NCBI GenBank assembly: GCA_019115865.1
Contig: DXCT01000054.1
Coordinates: 29,848 to 93,847, forward strand
DNA length: 64,000 nucleotides
Source of the DNA: Candidatus Yaniella excrementavium
GTDB taxonomy: Bacteria; Actinomycetota; Actinomycetes; Actinomycetales; Micrococcaceae
Direction of reading: 5' to 3'
Shown here: positions 24,499 through 33,874 of the stretch, in pieces
How positions within the stretch are numbered: the stretch's first letter is position 1
How the letters are laid out: each line of letters begins with the position of its first letter
The notes under the pieces: model-generated
Database searches by the model: none
Told to the model about the DNA's origin: nothing
Seen by the model: the letters and a program-made list of their open reading frames with translations, nothing else
Program-made: the position numbers and the translations under genes

Positions 24499-24960
24499 AT
24501 GGCTGACAGCACACCTCCACCCGTCGAATCTCAGAAACCACAAGCGGACACCCCGCAGCAAATGGTCTTGCGGCGCGCCCCGAAGATCACACCGTTTCTG
24601 GTTTCAGGCGCCGTCCTAGGCGTCGTCGTCGCATTTTTCTGGGTGGCAATCGCCGGCAGCACCGAAGAGTATTCACAAACTCAGACGGTATCGTTCTTCG
24701 CAGCCATCTTCGCTATCGTGGGGGTGGCGATTAGCGCGCTGTGGTGGATGATTGTCGACCGGCGCTCCAAACGTTCCATGGAAACCGTTTATGCGCGCCC
24801 CACCGAAGACCCAGAAGCCGCCGATATGGCGCTCACCCAAGATGACTATGCGCAATGGTCGCAGTTCCAACAAAACGAGCGTCTCGAACAAGCCCGCCGG
24901 GAACAGTTTGCCCAGGCAAAAGCCGATGCCAAAGCCAAAAAACACAGCAAACGGAAATAG
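24499..24960 (+). CDS. Hypothetical membrane protein, two TM helices
   Basis: The protein of 153 aa from ATG 24499 (AAGGG upstream; the track's start is 14 codons earlier) has a Pro/Gln-rich cytoplasmic start, two helices (FLVSGAVLGVVVAFFWVAI and FFAAIFAIVGVAISALWWMIV) and a charged, probably helical tail ending AKADAKAKKHSKRK. It resembles the 'potassium transporter Trk'-like small membrane proteins often upstream of purF in Micrococcales. I do not assign a function. It ends 3 nt before the purF start. Confidence 0.75.
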   Translation: MADSTPPPVESQKPQADTPQQMVLRRAPKITPFLVSGAVLGVVVAFFWVAIAGSTEEYSQTQTVSFFAAIFAIVGVAISALWWMIVDRRSKRSMETVYARPTEDPEAADMALTQDDYAQWSQFQQNERLEQARREQFAQAKADAKAKKHSKRK

Positions 24961-24963
24961 TTG

Positions 24964-26385
24964 ATGAGCGATATTCTTACGGACGATTCACCCAAAGACG
25001 CCTGCGGAGTTTTCGGGGTGTGGGCCCCGGGTGAAGAGGTTTCCAAACTCGCCTACTACGGCTTGTTCTCGCTGCAGCATCGAGGCCAAGAATCTGCTGG
25101 TATTGCGACATCGACCGGTGAACGCATCTCGGTGTACAAAGACATCGGGTTAGTGTCCCAAGTTTTCGATGAGGCCACGCTGTCCTCGCTGACCGGTCAT
25201 ATTGCGATTGGTCACTGCCGGTATGGTTCCGAAGGTGCTGATAACTGGCGATTCGCACAACCCACGCTGGGCGCTACCGCAGATGACGGCACCGTCGCGC
25301 TGGGCATGAACGGTGCGTTGACGAATCGAGCCGAGGCCAGGGCCATGATTGCCGACCGTTTCGGCGACGTTGATTCAGGGGAGATCGCACAGGGCAACAC
25401 CTCCGATACCGCGCTGATCACCACGTTATTGCACGGCCAACATGAGCGCCCACTGGAAACGACTGCCCCCGAGGTCTTCGCATCCCTGGAAGGCGCTTTT
25501 TCGATCGTCATGATGTCGGAAGATACCCTCTATGCAGCACGCGATCGACACGGTTTTCGTCCGCTTGTGCTCGGGCGGTTGGCCAGCGGCTGGGTGGTCG
25601 CCTCTGAGCAATCAGCTCTGGCGACGACGGGGGCAACCTTTATCCGCGAGATTGCTCCCGGCGAGATGATCTGCATTGATGCCGACGGCGTTCGATCTAC
25701 CCGTTTCGCCCAGTCAGAACTAGCTCGGTGCATCTTCGAATACGTGTATGTCGCTCGTCCAGACGCCGCAATTAACGGTCGCAGTGTTTATGAATCCCGG
25801 CTAGAGATGGGCCGCCAACTTGCCCAAGAGAATGTAGCAGAAGCCGACGTCGTTGTGCCTGTGCCAGAATCTGGCACCCCGGCGGCCATCGGATATGCCG
25901 AAGAATCCGGTATTCCGCTTGGTCACGGATTCGTAAAAAACTCATATGTTGGCCGAACATTTATTAAACCCTCGCAGACGCTGCGCCAGTTAGGGATCCG
26001 GCTAAAACTCAATGTGCAGCCGTCGGTAGTCGCGGGCAAATCGGTAATCGTTGTCGACGATTCGATCGTTCGCGGAAATACGCAACGTCAAGTGGTAGCC
26101 ATGTTGAGAGAAGCCGGCGCTCGAGAAGTCCACGTCAAGATTTCCTCCCCACCAGTGCAATGGCCCTGTTTTTATGGGATCGACTTCGCCACACGATCCG
26201 AGCTCATCGCAACCGGTGCCGGAGTGGAAGAAATTCGGGATTCCGTTGGTGCTGACTCACTGGCGTACATTTCTCTGGAAGGCACTATTGCCGCCACCCA
26301 ACAGGATGAAGCCACCCTGTGCACCGCTTGTTTTTCGGGCAACTACCCCACCGAAGTCCCCCAGCTGACCACAGACAGGAAATAA
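24964..26385 (+). CDS. purF: Amidophosphoribosyltransferase
   Basis: PurF makes phosphoribosylamine from PRPP and glutamine, the first step of purine synthesis. After a short propeptide the catalytic Cys is in DACGVFGVW, implying removal of about 13 residues. The glutaminase part has YSLQHRGQESAGI-like LQHRGQESAGIATS and the PRTase loop is SVIVVDDSIVRGNTQ. Cysteines at ARCIFEY, WPCFYG and LCTACFSG match the four ligands of the Bacillus-type [4Fe-4S] cluster. The track begins at a TTG one codon before; ATG 24964 is preferred. purM follows after 1 nt. Confidence 0.96.
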   Translation: MSDILTDDSPKDACGVFGVWAPGEEVSKLAYYGLFSLQHRGQESAGIATSTGERISVYKDIGLVSQVFDEATLSSLTGHIAIGHCRYGSEGADNWRFAQPTLGATADDGTVALGMNGALTNRAEARAMIADRFGDVDSGEIAQGNTSDTALITTLLHGQHERPLETTAPEVFASLEGAFSIVMMSEDTLYAARDRHGFRPLVLGRLASGWVVASEQSALATTGATFIREIAPGEMICIDADGVRSTRFAQSELARCIFEYVYVARPDAAINGRSVYESRLEMGRQLAQENVAEADVVVPVPESGTPAAIGYAEESGIPLGHGFVKNSYVGRTFIKPSQTLRQLGIRLKLNVQPSVVAGKSVIVVDDSIVRGNTQRQVVAMLREAGAREVHVKISSPPVQWPCFYGIDFATRSELIATGAGVEEIRDSVGADSLAYISLEGTIAATQQDEATLCTACFSGNYPTEVPQLTTDRK

Positions 26386-26386
26386 C

Positions 26387-27526
26387 GTGACTGACAAAAA
26401 CTTGGGCGAGCCGATCACTTACGCAGCCGCTGGTGTCGATGTACAGGCCGGCGATGACGCCGTGGAACTTATGAAATCTGCGGTAACTGCAACCCATAGC
26501 AGCCGAGTACTCGGTGGGTTTGGCGGATTTGCGGGCATGTGGGATGCCACCCCATTAACTAGCTACCGTCGTCCTGTTCTCACCACATCCACCGATGGCG
26601 TGGGCACGAAGGTCGCTATTGCTCAGGCTATGGATATCCACGATACGATCGGCCAAGACCTCGTCGGTATGGTCGTCGATGACATCGTTGTTGTCGGAGC
26701 AAAACCATTATTCATGACCGATTACATCGCCACCGGCAAAGTTGTGGCCCAGCGTGTGGCCGATATCGTGCGCGGCATTGCGACGGGCTGCAAGTTTGCC
26801 GATACAGCGCTACTTGGTGGCGAAACCGCGGAACACCCGGGTCTACTGGCTGAGGATGAGTACGACGTCGCCGGTGCCGTCACCGGTGTTGTTGAGGCCG
26901 ATAAGATTCTTGGTCCAGAACGTGTCCAGGCTTCGGATGTAGTCATAGCGATGGAATCTTCAGGTGCCCACTCCAATGGGTATTCACTGTTGCGTTCGAT
27001 TGTGGCGTCCAAAGACTGGAGCTGGGATCAGCATATCGATGAGTTCGGCCGGACTCTTGGCGAAGAGCTGCTCGAACCAACCCGGATTTATGCGAAAACA
27101 TGTTTGGGGCTGATCGATGAACTCAACTCCGACGGAAATTTTGCGTTGCGTGGATTCTCGCACGTCACCGGTGGAGGGTTAGCAGCAAACTTAGCTCGTG
27201 TCCTGCCACAGGGCACCATGGCGACAATCGACCGGTCAACATGGAAACTGCCTGCGGTATTCTCTGTGATGGCCGAAGCAGGTCAGGTACCGCAAGCTGA
27301 TCTGGAACGCACACTCAACCTGGGTGTGGGTATGGTTGCTGTCGTCGCTTCGGACGCCTCTGAAAAAGCGTTGACCTGGTTGAACGCCCACGGCGTGAAG
27401 TCCTGGCAAATTGGCGAAGTGGGGTCGCTAGATGACGACGCTGCCACAGCCGGGCACGATTTCGTACAGGGGGCCAAAGGTGTCGATGGTGGTGGTGTGC
27501 TACTACACGGCGCCTACGCCCAGTAG
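26387..27526 (+). CDS. purM: Phosphoribosylformylglycinamidine cyclo-ligase
   Basis: PurM (AIR synthetase) closes the imidazole ring with ATP. The 379-aa protein has the usual ITYAAAGVDVQAGDDAVELMK start, GGFGGFAGMWD, TDGVGTKVAIAQ, GDDIVVVGAKPLFMTDYIATGK-like and GLTHV-type GFSHVTGGGLAANLARVLP. It begins with GTG 26387, one nt after the purF stop, with GGAAA as a weak ribosome binding site, so translation is probably coupled. A strong terminator follows. Confidence 0.96.
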   Translation: MTDKNLGEPITYAAAGVDVQAGDDAVELMKSAVTATHSSRVLGGFGGFAGMWDATPLTSYRRPVLTTSTDGVGTKVAIAQAMDIHDTIGQDLVGMVVDDIVVVGAKPLFMTDYIATGKVVAQRVADIVRGIATGCKFADTALLGGETAEHPGLLAEDEYDVAGAVTGVVEADKILGPERVQASDVVIAMESSGAHSNGYSLLRSIVASKDWSWDQHIDEFGRTLGEELLEPTRIYAKTCLGLIDELNSDGNFALRGFSHVTGGGLAANLARVLPQGTMATIDRSTWKLPAVFSVMAEAGQVPQADLERTLNLGVGMVAVVASDASEKALTWLNAHGVKSWQIGEVGSLDDDAATAGHDFVQGAKGVDGGGVLLHGAYAQ

Positions 27527-27544
27527 TCCATTTCATCAAAGCAT

Positions 27545-27579
27545 CCTACGGCGTTGCACTAAATGTGCGACGCCGTAGG
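27545..27579 (+). terminator. Terminator after purM
   Basis: CCTACGGCGTTGCAC - TAAAT - GTGCGACGCCGTAGG forms a 15-bp stem with one G-U pair, followed by TTTCTG. It ends the purF-purM unit. Confidence 0.85.
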
Positions 27580-27659
27580 TTTCTGAAGCCGAAACTTGTA
27601 GTCTACAATGCACGATAAACATCCCGTCCGGTTCATGTGAAGCCCAGAGGAGTCTGCTC

Positions 27660-28448
27660 ATGTCCCAATACGTCGACGTCACCGTGCACAACACCATTGC
27701 AACCGTCACGCTCAACAATCCTGCAAAAAGGGGCGCACTGTCGCTTGCCGCGATGCAACAACTCACCTGTGCATTCCAGGATATGAGGGCACGTCAAAAC
27801 ATACACGTCGTCGTCTTGGCGTCGAAGGGCAAGGTCTTTTCGGCCGGGCACGACCTAAGCGAAGTCCACGGTGCTGACGAGGACGGACAGCGTGAGATTT
27901 TCGAAGCCTGCACTGAATTGATGCTGACCATTCAAAATATTCCGCAACCTGTAATTGCGAAAGTGCACGGCCTGGCAACTGCCGCAGGCTGTCAACTGGT
28001 AGCGACCTGCGATCTAGCGGTCGCCGCAGCTTCCGCGCAGTTTGCTACTCCGGGTGTGCGCATCGGCTTATTTTGTTCCACACCAATGGTCGCGCTCAGC
28101 CGAGCGGTAAGCCGCAAGATGGCCATGCGAATGCTCCTAACCGGTGAACCGCTCGATGCCGATGACGCGCTGATCCACGGGTTGGTTTCCCATGTGGCCA
28201 GCGATGAAGATCTCGATACAACAGTGCAGGCTCTGGCCGATCGTGTGGCCGAAGCATCGGCTGCTACCGTCAGTATCGGCAAGCAAGCGTTTTACGAGCA
28301 GATCAATGTGCCAACCGTTGAAGCCTACGAACGCATGTCCGAAGTGATGACACAAAACGCTATCCTGCCTGACGCGCAAGAAGGTATCGGAGCTTTCCTC
28401 GAAAAACGCGAACCCGTGTGGCAACATCGCAAGCAGCAAGAGGGTTAG
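27660..28448 (+). CDS. Crotonase family protein, ECHDC3-like, catalytic Glu residues absent
   Basis: The 262-aa protein has the crotonase fold with the oxyanion-hole segment KVFSAGHDLSEVHG and the second segment AKVHGLATAAGCQLVATCDLAVAA. In enoyl-CoA hydratase the two catalytic glutamates lie in GCELA and PEILLG; here they read GCQLV and TPGVRIGLFC, so both are replaced. The sequence pattern ATAAGCQLV, FATPGVRIGLFCSTP and MLLTGEPLDADDALIHGLV matches the ECHDC3 subgroup. True hydratase activity is therefore doubtful. ATG 27660 has GAGGAG upstream. The stop overlaps that of the convergent acyl-CoA ligase gene by 4 nt. Confidence 0.87.
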   Translation: MSQYVDVTVHNTIATVTLNNPAKRGALSLAAMQQLTCAFQDMRARQNIHVVVLASKGKVFSAGHDLSEVHGADEDGQREIFEACTELMLTIQNIPQPVIAKVHGLATAAGCQLVATCDLAVAAASAQFATPGVRIGLFCSTPMVALSRAVSRKMAMRMLLTGEPLDADDALIHGLVSHVASDEDLDTTVQALADRVAEASAATVSIGKQAFYEQINVPTVEAYERMSEVMTQNAILPDAQEGIGAFLEKREPVWQHRKQQEG

Positions 28449-30058
28449 TCCGCCATATCACGCAGTTCAGTCTTGCGAATCTTACCGGTGGATGACCGTG
28501 GCAGTTCATCAATGAGATGGAAAACATCTGGCACCTTAAACCCGGCTAATTCAGCACGACAGTGTTCGCGTAGATCGTCGGAAGTCACCGAAGCATTGAC
28601 GACCACGTATGCCGCTGGGCGCTCACCCCATCGCTCATCAGCCACGCCAATAACTGCGGCGTCAGATACCGCAGGGTGACTATGCAGCACCCCTTCGACC
28701 TCGATCGACGAAATGTTCTCTCCGCCTGAAATGATGATGTCTTTGAGCCGGTCCATCAACTGAATGTATCCGTTGGGATGTTGCACCCCTATGTCTCCGG
28801 TGTGGAACCATCCTCCGGCGAAAGATTCCTCGGTGGCCTCCGGGTTCTTGTAGTAGCCCGCCATGACTCCGTTGCCTCGAATGACGACTTCGCCCTGCGA
28901 TACACCGTCGGCCGGCATTTGGTTCCCCTCGAGGTCCACAATCCCAACCTGTGAATTCTGAAGCATCGGTACTCCTTGACGAGCTAGCTGACGAGCACGT
29001 TGGGTTATGCTCAAGTCTGCCCAGTGATCCTGTGGTTCATTAATGGTGGCCGGACCATAGGTTTCTGTGAGGCCGTAAACGTGCATGGGCATGATGCCAA
29101 GGTTCTCGAGTCCTTCGATCACCGATGGCGGCGGTGCTGAAGCAGCGGTTATCAATCTAACCGGATGCTCAAGTTCATGAGCCCGTTCAGCCTCAATAAT
29201 GGAGGCCGCCACAATTGGGGCGCCGCAGAGGTGTGTAATGTCTTCATTATCAAAAGCATCCCAGATAGCATCTTGGCGGACTGCCCGTAGACACACATGA
29301 GTCGATGCACTGGCCGTGGCGCCCCAGGTCATAGTCCAGCCGTTGCAATGGAACATTGGAAGGGTCCACAGGTACTTTGAGGCCCCGTCTAACCGATAAT
29401 GTTGAGTGTTGGCTAGTGCAGCTAAATACGCACCGCGGTGGGTATACAGAACGCCCTTAGGTGGTCCGGTAGTTCCCGAAGTGTAATTGAGAGTAATAGC
29501 GTCGAGTTCGTCTGCAACATCATAAGTAAACGTATTATCTGGGGTTTGTTCCGGCGCTGCAGCCATGAAGTCGCTATATGTTGGTAGCTGTCCGGTCGGG
29601 TCGGCGCCAAATTCCTCGTCCACCAGCTCGATAACAGCAGGCGGGTTTTTCAAACTGGCAGCCGCATCGGAAACCACTTCTGCCACTTCAGAGTCGACAA
29701 AAACTATCTGCGACTCGGCGTGTTCAAAAATGTAGCTAAATTCGCGACCTGCCAGTCTGGGATTCAACGGATTTAGCACGGCACCGATGAGTGGTACCGC
29801 GTAGTGGGCCGCCAACATTTCTGGAGTGTTCGGCGCGATGAAACTGACAACTTGCCCCGGCTTAATGCTTTTTGACAGGGCCCTGGCCAGCTGTTGCACT
29901 TCGGCTTCAAACTGTGCGTATGTGCGACGGTGAGCACCGTAAATGACCGCTTCACGTTCGGGAAAGGTCGCGGCACTGCGACCTAGAAAAGCCAGCGGCG
30001 TGAGATTTTCATAACTGGCCGGTGAAGCTGTCGTAGTTGTTGCACTAGTTGAGGTCAC
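28445..30058 (-). CDS. Acyl-CoA synthetase (AMP-forming)
   Basis: The protein is an ANL-superfamily acyl-CoA ligase that activates fatty or other carboxylic acids. Motifs are LNYTSGTTGPPKGVLYTHRG, the MHVYGLTETYGPA region, the hinge DRLKDIIISGGENISSIEVE and the catalytic Lys in PRSSTGKIRKTELRD. I take GTG 30058 (VTSTSATTT) as start because GGAAGG lies 6 nt upstream, giving 537 aa; the track adds 58 N-terminal residues without a ribosome binding site. Chain-length preference cannot be read. Convergent with the ECHDC3-like gene. Confidence 0.92.
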   Translation of the reverse strand: MTSTSATTTTASPASYENLTPLAFLGRSAATFPEREAVIYGAHRRTYAQFEAEVQQLARALSKSIKPGQVVSFIAPNTPEMLAAHYAVPLIGAVLNPLNPRLAGREFSYIFEHAESQIVFVDSEVAEVVSDAAASLKNPPAVIELVDEEFGADPTGQLPTYSDFMAAAPEQTPDNTFTYDVADELDAITLNYTSGTTGPPKGVLYTHRGAYLAALANTQHYRLDGASKYLWTLPMFHCNGWTMTWGATASASTHVCLRAVRQDAIWDAFDNEDITHLCGAPIVAASIIEAERAHELEHPVRLITAASAPPPSVIEGLENLGIMPMHVYGLTETYGPATINEPQDHWADLSITQRARQLARQGVPMLQNSQVGIVDLEGNQMPADGVSQGEVVIRGNGVMAGYYKNPEATEESFAGGWFHTGDIGVQHPNGYIQLMDRLKDIIISGGENISSIEVEGVLHSHPAVSDAAVIGVADERWGERPAAYVVVNASVTSDDLREHCRAELAGFKVPDVFHLIDELPRSSTGKIRKTELRDMAD

Positions 30059-30267
30059 AGAGCGCCTTCCTTTGCGGGTTAGCTTTTCGCAGTTGGTGGT
30101 ATTCAGTTTACCTACATAAGCCGAATCCTGAACCATATCACTACCAGTCTGGACTTTTCCACACCTCGGCACATCACAATTGTTTTTCCACATCAGAGTG
30201 CGGACGGGGGCTAATGGCGCCCGCAAACACAATACTGGAATGACTCAGAACCTAGGAGGCGGCCACA

Positions 30268-32343
30268 ATGTCGAGCATAGTCACTGCGCCAAGCGCTAAC
30301 CTCTTGGCCGATACTATCTTTGCCAACGGTCTCGGCGCCCATCCAGAGGGCCTAGTCTCTGAAGATGAGACGGCTGATGTGGTCCAGGAGCTGCTACCGT
30401 TGCGGCAGCGGATGTCGCCAATCATGATTGCTGCACACGGATCTGTGGACCACAAGCTTGGTGCAGAGTTGGCCATGTTGAACCTGGCAGAACTCCAGGC
30501 ATTACGAACGCAGATCACGTTGCGAGAAAAGCAACTACTCACCCACCAACCAACCCAATTATTCGCTCCGATTAACCCGAAGGACCATGGGTTCGTCGAT
30601 TCTGTGGTTCCCGATACTGCCATGACAGAAGGGCCCGCTCGCCTGCGGGCAGAAAAACTCTCTTTGGCAGAATATGTACAGGTTCAAGAAGAGAACGCCG
30701 ACCTTGGTGAAGTCATCCGCACCCGAGCCACAGCAGACTTGGTTCAACATTTACGCAAACCAGGAGTTACACTGAAGATCCCCGGACAACTCCGTGGAAA
30801 AACTCCTCTTGCTGCTGCGATTTCCTTCGTGGCTACAACGCTACGATTGACCTTTGCGGCGGTGGATAAGCGGATCACTGCAGCGGCTAGTTTATGGCCT
30901 CAGATGAATTATCGACAGACAAAACTCAAAACCCCACGTCTGGCCGCCCATTTCGAACAAGGTCGAATCCCGCTGAAGACAGCTGCTATTGCGCAACAGA
31001 AACTATCCGATATTCGACAGGCTGTTCGAAGGGCCGGGGGCGACCAAGCTACCAGTGATGAGTTGGTCGCACAAAAGGAGCGTGAGTTTGTGCATCACGC
31101 TTTGCGAAACAATCCACATACCTTTTCACGTTATGCAAAGTCGCGCAGCGACGCCGTCACCAATAGCCTTATCGGCCCAAAGAAACCTCTGACCGACGAT
31201 CAACTCAAACACGAAAAGGGCCTCTATTACGACGGTCCCGTCGGCGATACGCTGCATCGCATCACGGCGATTGTCGATGCGGGCGAGCTGTTACATTTCA
31301 ACGCGATCAGGGAATTTGCTAGCAAATTGCACTCAACGGTCGCAAAAGTTACTCCACAGAACAATGAGACATCGCCTTCGATGCCTCAAACGTCTTCCGA
31401 CGGGGTAGATAACGCTGATGAAGTTATCGTGGATTCTCGAATTACACCGGCTGATGTCGACTTGGGTATTGCTAAGCTCTTTGATGGTCGGACAAACGCC
31501 GAACGCTGGCTAAATACGATGATGGATTTCTTGGTCGCCGGTTTGATACTGCGGAAAACCTACGACCCGTCTGCCACCGAGGCAGAACAGCATAACCGCG
31601 GCCAAGCATTACAAAAGGCAGCCGACCACTCGGAAGTTTTAGCCGACGTGCTCAGAGCTGACCCAACAGAAGACACGGCATCATACAGCCACCCATCTGA
31701 GGGTGTGGATCATCCAACCACAGATCCTCTCGTCTCGCTGGTTCCATCCGGATATCAATTGCTCCGCCCAAATCTGGAGGTGATCGTAGAGCTGTCTTTC
31801 CAGGATCTTCTAGGTGCACATGCTGGTGTCTTAGATGAGGAACGTCCTGTCATAGAAAACAGCGCAAAAGAGGTGGCAAAAATCGTCAAGTTACTCAAAC
31901 GACCACACCACGTGCATTCGGCTCCAATAGGGTCCCCGGGCAATGTAAAGATCGACTATGGGCTAGCGCGACAACAGGCATGTAGTAATAACATTATTCC
32001 AATGGTCTTGGGCTCTGCATCACAGCCCCTCGACGTGGGACGCTCACAACGGCTTTTTCCACGGGCAATTCGTCGAGCACTCCATGCTCGTGACCGTGGT
32101 TGCGTTGTCCCTGGATGCCCTATTCCTGCCGCTTGGTGCGAGGGACACCATATAGTTCCATGGGAATCTGGTGGACAAACACAACTGCAGAATGCAGCGC
32201 TGTTGTGTCGCCATCATCACGGCGCTTCCCATAAGCAACTGCTCTACATTCATATGGAACCCGAAGGGCTCCCGTCAGTGAGCTTGCCCAGGTCGATAGA
32301 TCCAACGGAAACACGATATCGCAATATTTTCTGGCAAAAGTAG
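30268..32343 (+). CDS. DUF222 / HNH endonuclease domain protein
   Basis: The 691-aa protein belongs to the large actinobacterial DUF222-HNH (13E12 repeat-like) family. DUF222 covers roughly residues 50-500, and the C-terminus has an HNH nuclease motif: ARDRGCVVPGCPIPAAWCEGHH, then VPWESGGQT, NAALLCRHHHG. Cysteines of the CxxxxC type and the HH and NxxxLCxxHH residues are intact, so nuclease activity is possible. It has an AGGAGG ribosome binding site. Cellular role is unknown; family members often occur in many copies per genome. It neighbours a decayed gene region, so the locus may be a site of gene turnover. Confidence 0.88.
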   Translation: MSSIVTAPSANLLADTIFANGLGAHPEGLVSEDETADVVQELLPLRQRMSPIMIAAHGSVDHKLGAELAMLNLAELQALRTQITLREKQLLTHQPTQLFAPINPKDHGFVDSVVPDTAMTEGPARLRAEKLSLAEYVQVQEENADLGEVIRTRATADLVQHLRKPGVTLKIPGQLRGKTPLAAAISFVATTLRLTFAAVDKRITAAASLWPQMNYRQTKLKTPRLAAHFEQGRIPLKTAAIAQQKLSDIRQAVRRAGGDQATSDELVAQKEREFVHHALRNNPHTFSRYAKSRSDAVTNSLIGPKKPLTDDQLKHEKGLYYDGPVGDTLHRITAIVDAGELLHFNAIREFASKLHSTVAKVTPQNNETSPSMPQTSSDGVDNADEVIVDSRITPADVDLGIAKLFDGRTNAERWLNTMMDFLVAGLILRKTYDPSATEAEQHNRGQALQKAADHSEVLADVLRADPTEDTASYSHPSEGVDHPTTDPLVSLVPSGYQLLRPNLEVIVELSFQDLLGAHAGVLDEERPVIENSAKEVAKIVKLLKRPHHVHSAPIGSPGNVKIDYGLARQQACSNNIIPMVLGSASQPLDVGRSQRLFPRAIRRALHARDRGCVVPGCPIPAAWCEGHHIVPWESGGQTQLQNAALLCRHHHGASHKQLLYIHMEPEGLPSVSLPRSIDPTETRYRNIFWQK

Positions 32344-32429
32344 TGCACCTGGCGCCTTGATACAGGTTTTTAGCAACAGATCCAGAAGTCTAGGTTCATA
32401 TTTATATGGACCGCGGTTCCGATAAAAGC

Positions 32430-32800
32430 CGGAGCCACCTGCAGCGTCCTTGAGTACGACACCGTAATCGCGTTGAGCGGCTTCCTTATTGGTAAAACCA
32501 TCGAGCACATCAAACAGCACACCGCCAGCGTCTTGGAACGCGATCGAACCACCACCGGCGCCGATGGTGTCGACGTCGACCATGGGGATCCTTGCTTGAT
32601 AGTCACCGATTTTAGTGAGGTGTAGATGCCGCATGCTCAGGGTTAAGATACGAGTGCAGCAGGCACACCGCAATGACTTCAAGGCCGGCTGCTTTTGAGT
32701 TTACGAACACTGGTACGGACTTCGTCGTCGTTGAGTTCAACAAGAACATCGCCGTGTGTGTAGTAATACGGTGTAGTCAAACGGTGACGTGCTCGGTCTT
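32430..32800 (-). pseudogene. Composite relic of hydantoinase/oxoprolinase genes (hyuA-hyuB)
   Basis: Four segments on the minus strand match successive parts of the HyuA/HyuB (N-methylhydantoinase A/B, oxoprolinase) family but in different frames with large deletions. They are THGDVLVELNDDEVRTSVRKL (32700-32770), then AGLEVIAVCLLHSYLNPEHAA (32627-32690, other frame), both of the HyuA N-terminal half. Next comes IPMVDVDTIGAGGGSIAFQD (from about 32596), the HyuA metal/nucleotide region normally about 170 residues later. It is fused in frame at DAGG to VLFDVLDGFTNKEAAQRDYGVVL (to about 32434), the C-terminus of HyuB. This is a dead remnant of a hyuA-hyuB operon. The 135-aa track ORF 32275-32682 covers part of it. 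Confidence 0.75.
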
Positions 32801-32819
32801 GGAACAAGGAGTTGTCGCG

Positions 32820-33824
32820 CTAGGCGACTCTTTCATCCAGCCACTCGAGGGCTTGCTGCACACCTGTGCGCCAGCGAAAGGTTGCCCGCTGTTCGCCACG
32901 CGTCGGGCCACGGTTGATGATGCCGATGGGTTTGCGGTTTCGATCAGCTTCGAGCAGTATCCGATAGCTGCTCATCACCGCCAAGGACGAACCGGCGACG
33001 ATCAAGGCACCAGATGATTCCAATAATTCGCTGATGGTCTGTTTACGCTGACTGGGAACGACTTCTCCGAAATACACGACCGTTGGCTTGAGCTTATCGG
33101 AGCCACAATTCAAACAGTGCACCATGGTGAACTTTTCGACCCATCGCTGTGGAATGCGTGCGTCACCGTCAGGATTAATATCAGCTTCGGCGATGTGCCA
33201 GTCCTCCGCCACGCCCCGATTAGCCTCATGCAGGCGACGGCCAAAAGCTTCCCGTGGTTCTTTGACCCCGCACACCAGACATTCAATTTCATCCATTGAA
33301 CCGTGCAGAGCAACCACTCGCTCCAGGGTGGTATCGCTGCCGAGTTGGGCATCGATCCTGCGTTGACTGCGCTGATGTAACCCATCGACATTCTGAGTTA
33401 CTACACCGGAGATGACACCGGATGCGTTCCATCGAGAAAGAATGTCATGCCCGGTGTGTGGCGTTGCATCATACATATACTGCCATCCCACAAACGACCG
33501 TGCCCAGTACCGGTGCCTCGCGGCGTCGTCGTGTAAAAATTCCTGATAGGTCATCGGTCGAGAATGCCGAAGCGAACCTTTGGGGCCACGATAATCCGGG
33601 ATACCAGAATCTGTGGACATACCGGCACCTGTGAGGATGAGAGGTTTCAGCCTCAAAAGTTGCCCCATACCAGTGGACGCCACCTGCACATTTTGGTGCG
33701 GCGCTATATCGTCAATCACACGCTCCACTGACCGGATGGCAGCCTGATGCGTTGCATAGGCCGGATGATCCTGGGAAAGCGAAGATGGCTCGAAAGAAAT
33801 CGGCCGGTCAGATGAACTCGTCAT
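32820..33824 (-). CDS. NAD-dependent protein deacetylase, SIR2 family
   Basis: The 334-aa sirtuin removes acyl groups from lysines using NAD+. Motifs are LILTGAGMSTDSGIPDYRG, VTQNVDGLHQRS, the catalytic His in VALHGSMD, zinc ligands CLVC and CLNC, and VVYFGEVVP then IVAGSSLAVMSS. I take ATG 33824 (MTSSSDRP) rather than the track's TTG 33845, since GGTGAG precedes it. An N-terminal 50-residue extension before the Rossmann fold is longer than in CobB. Bacterial sirtuins deacetylate Acs; acs is in this window but not linked. Confidence 0.92.
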   Translation of the reverse strand: MTSSSDRPISFEPSSLSQDHPAYATHQAAIRSVERVIDDIAPHQNVQVASTGMGQLLRLKPLILTGAGMSTDSGIPDYRGPKGSLRHSRPMTYQEFLHDDAARHRYWARSFVGWQYMYDATPHTGHDILSRWNASGVISGVVTQNVDGLHQRSQRRIDAQLGSDTTLERVVALHGSMDEIECLVCGVKEPREAFGRRLHEANRGVAEDWHIAEADINPDGDARIPQRWVEKFTMVHCLNCGSDKLKPTVVYFGEVVPSQRKQTISELLESSGALIVAGSSLAVMSSYRILLEADRNRKPIGIINRGPTRGEQRATFRWRTGVQQALEWLDERVA

Positions 33825-33874
33825 CTCACCGCGCCGATCTTTCAAGCTTCAGGAAGCCCCTTCGAGAAGAGCGC

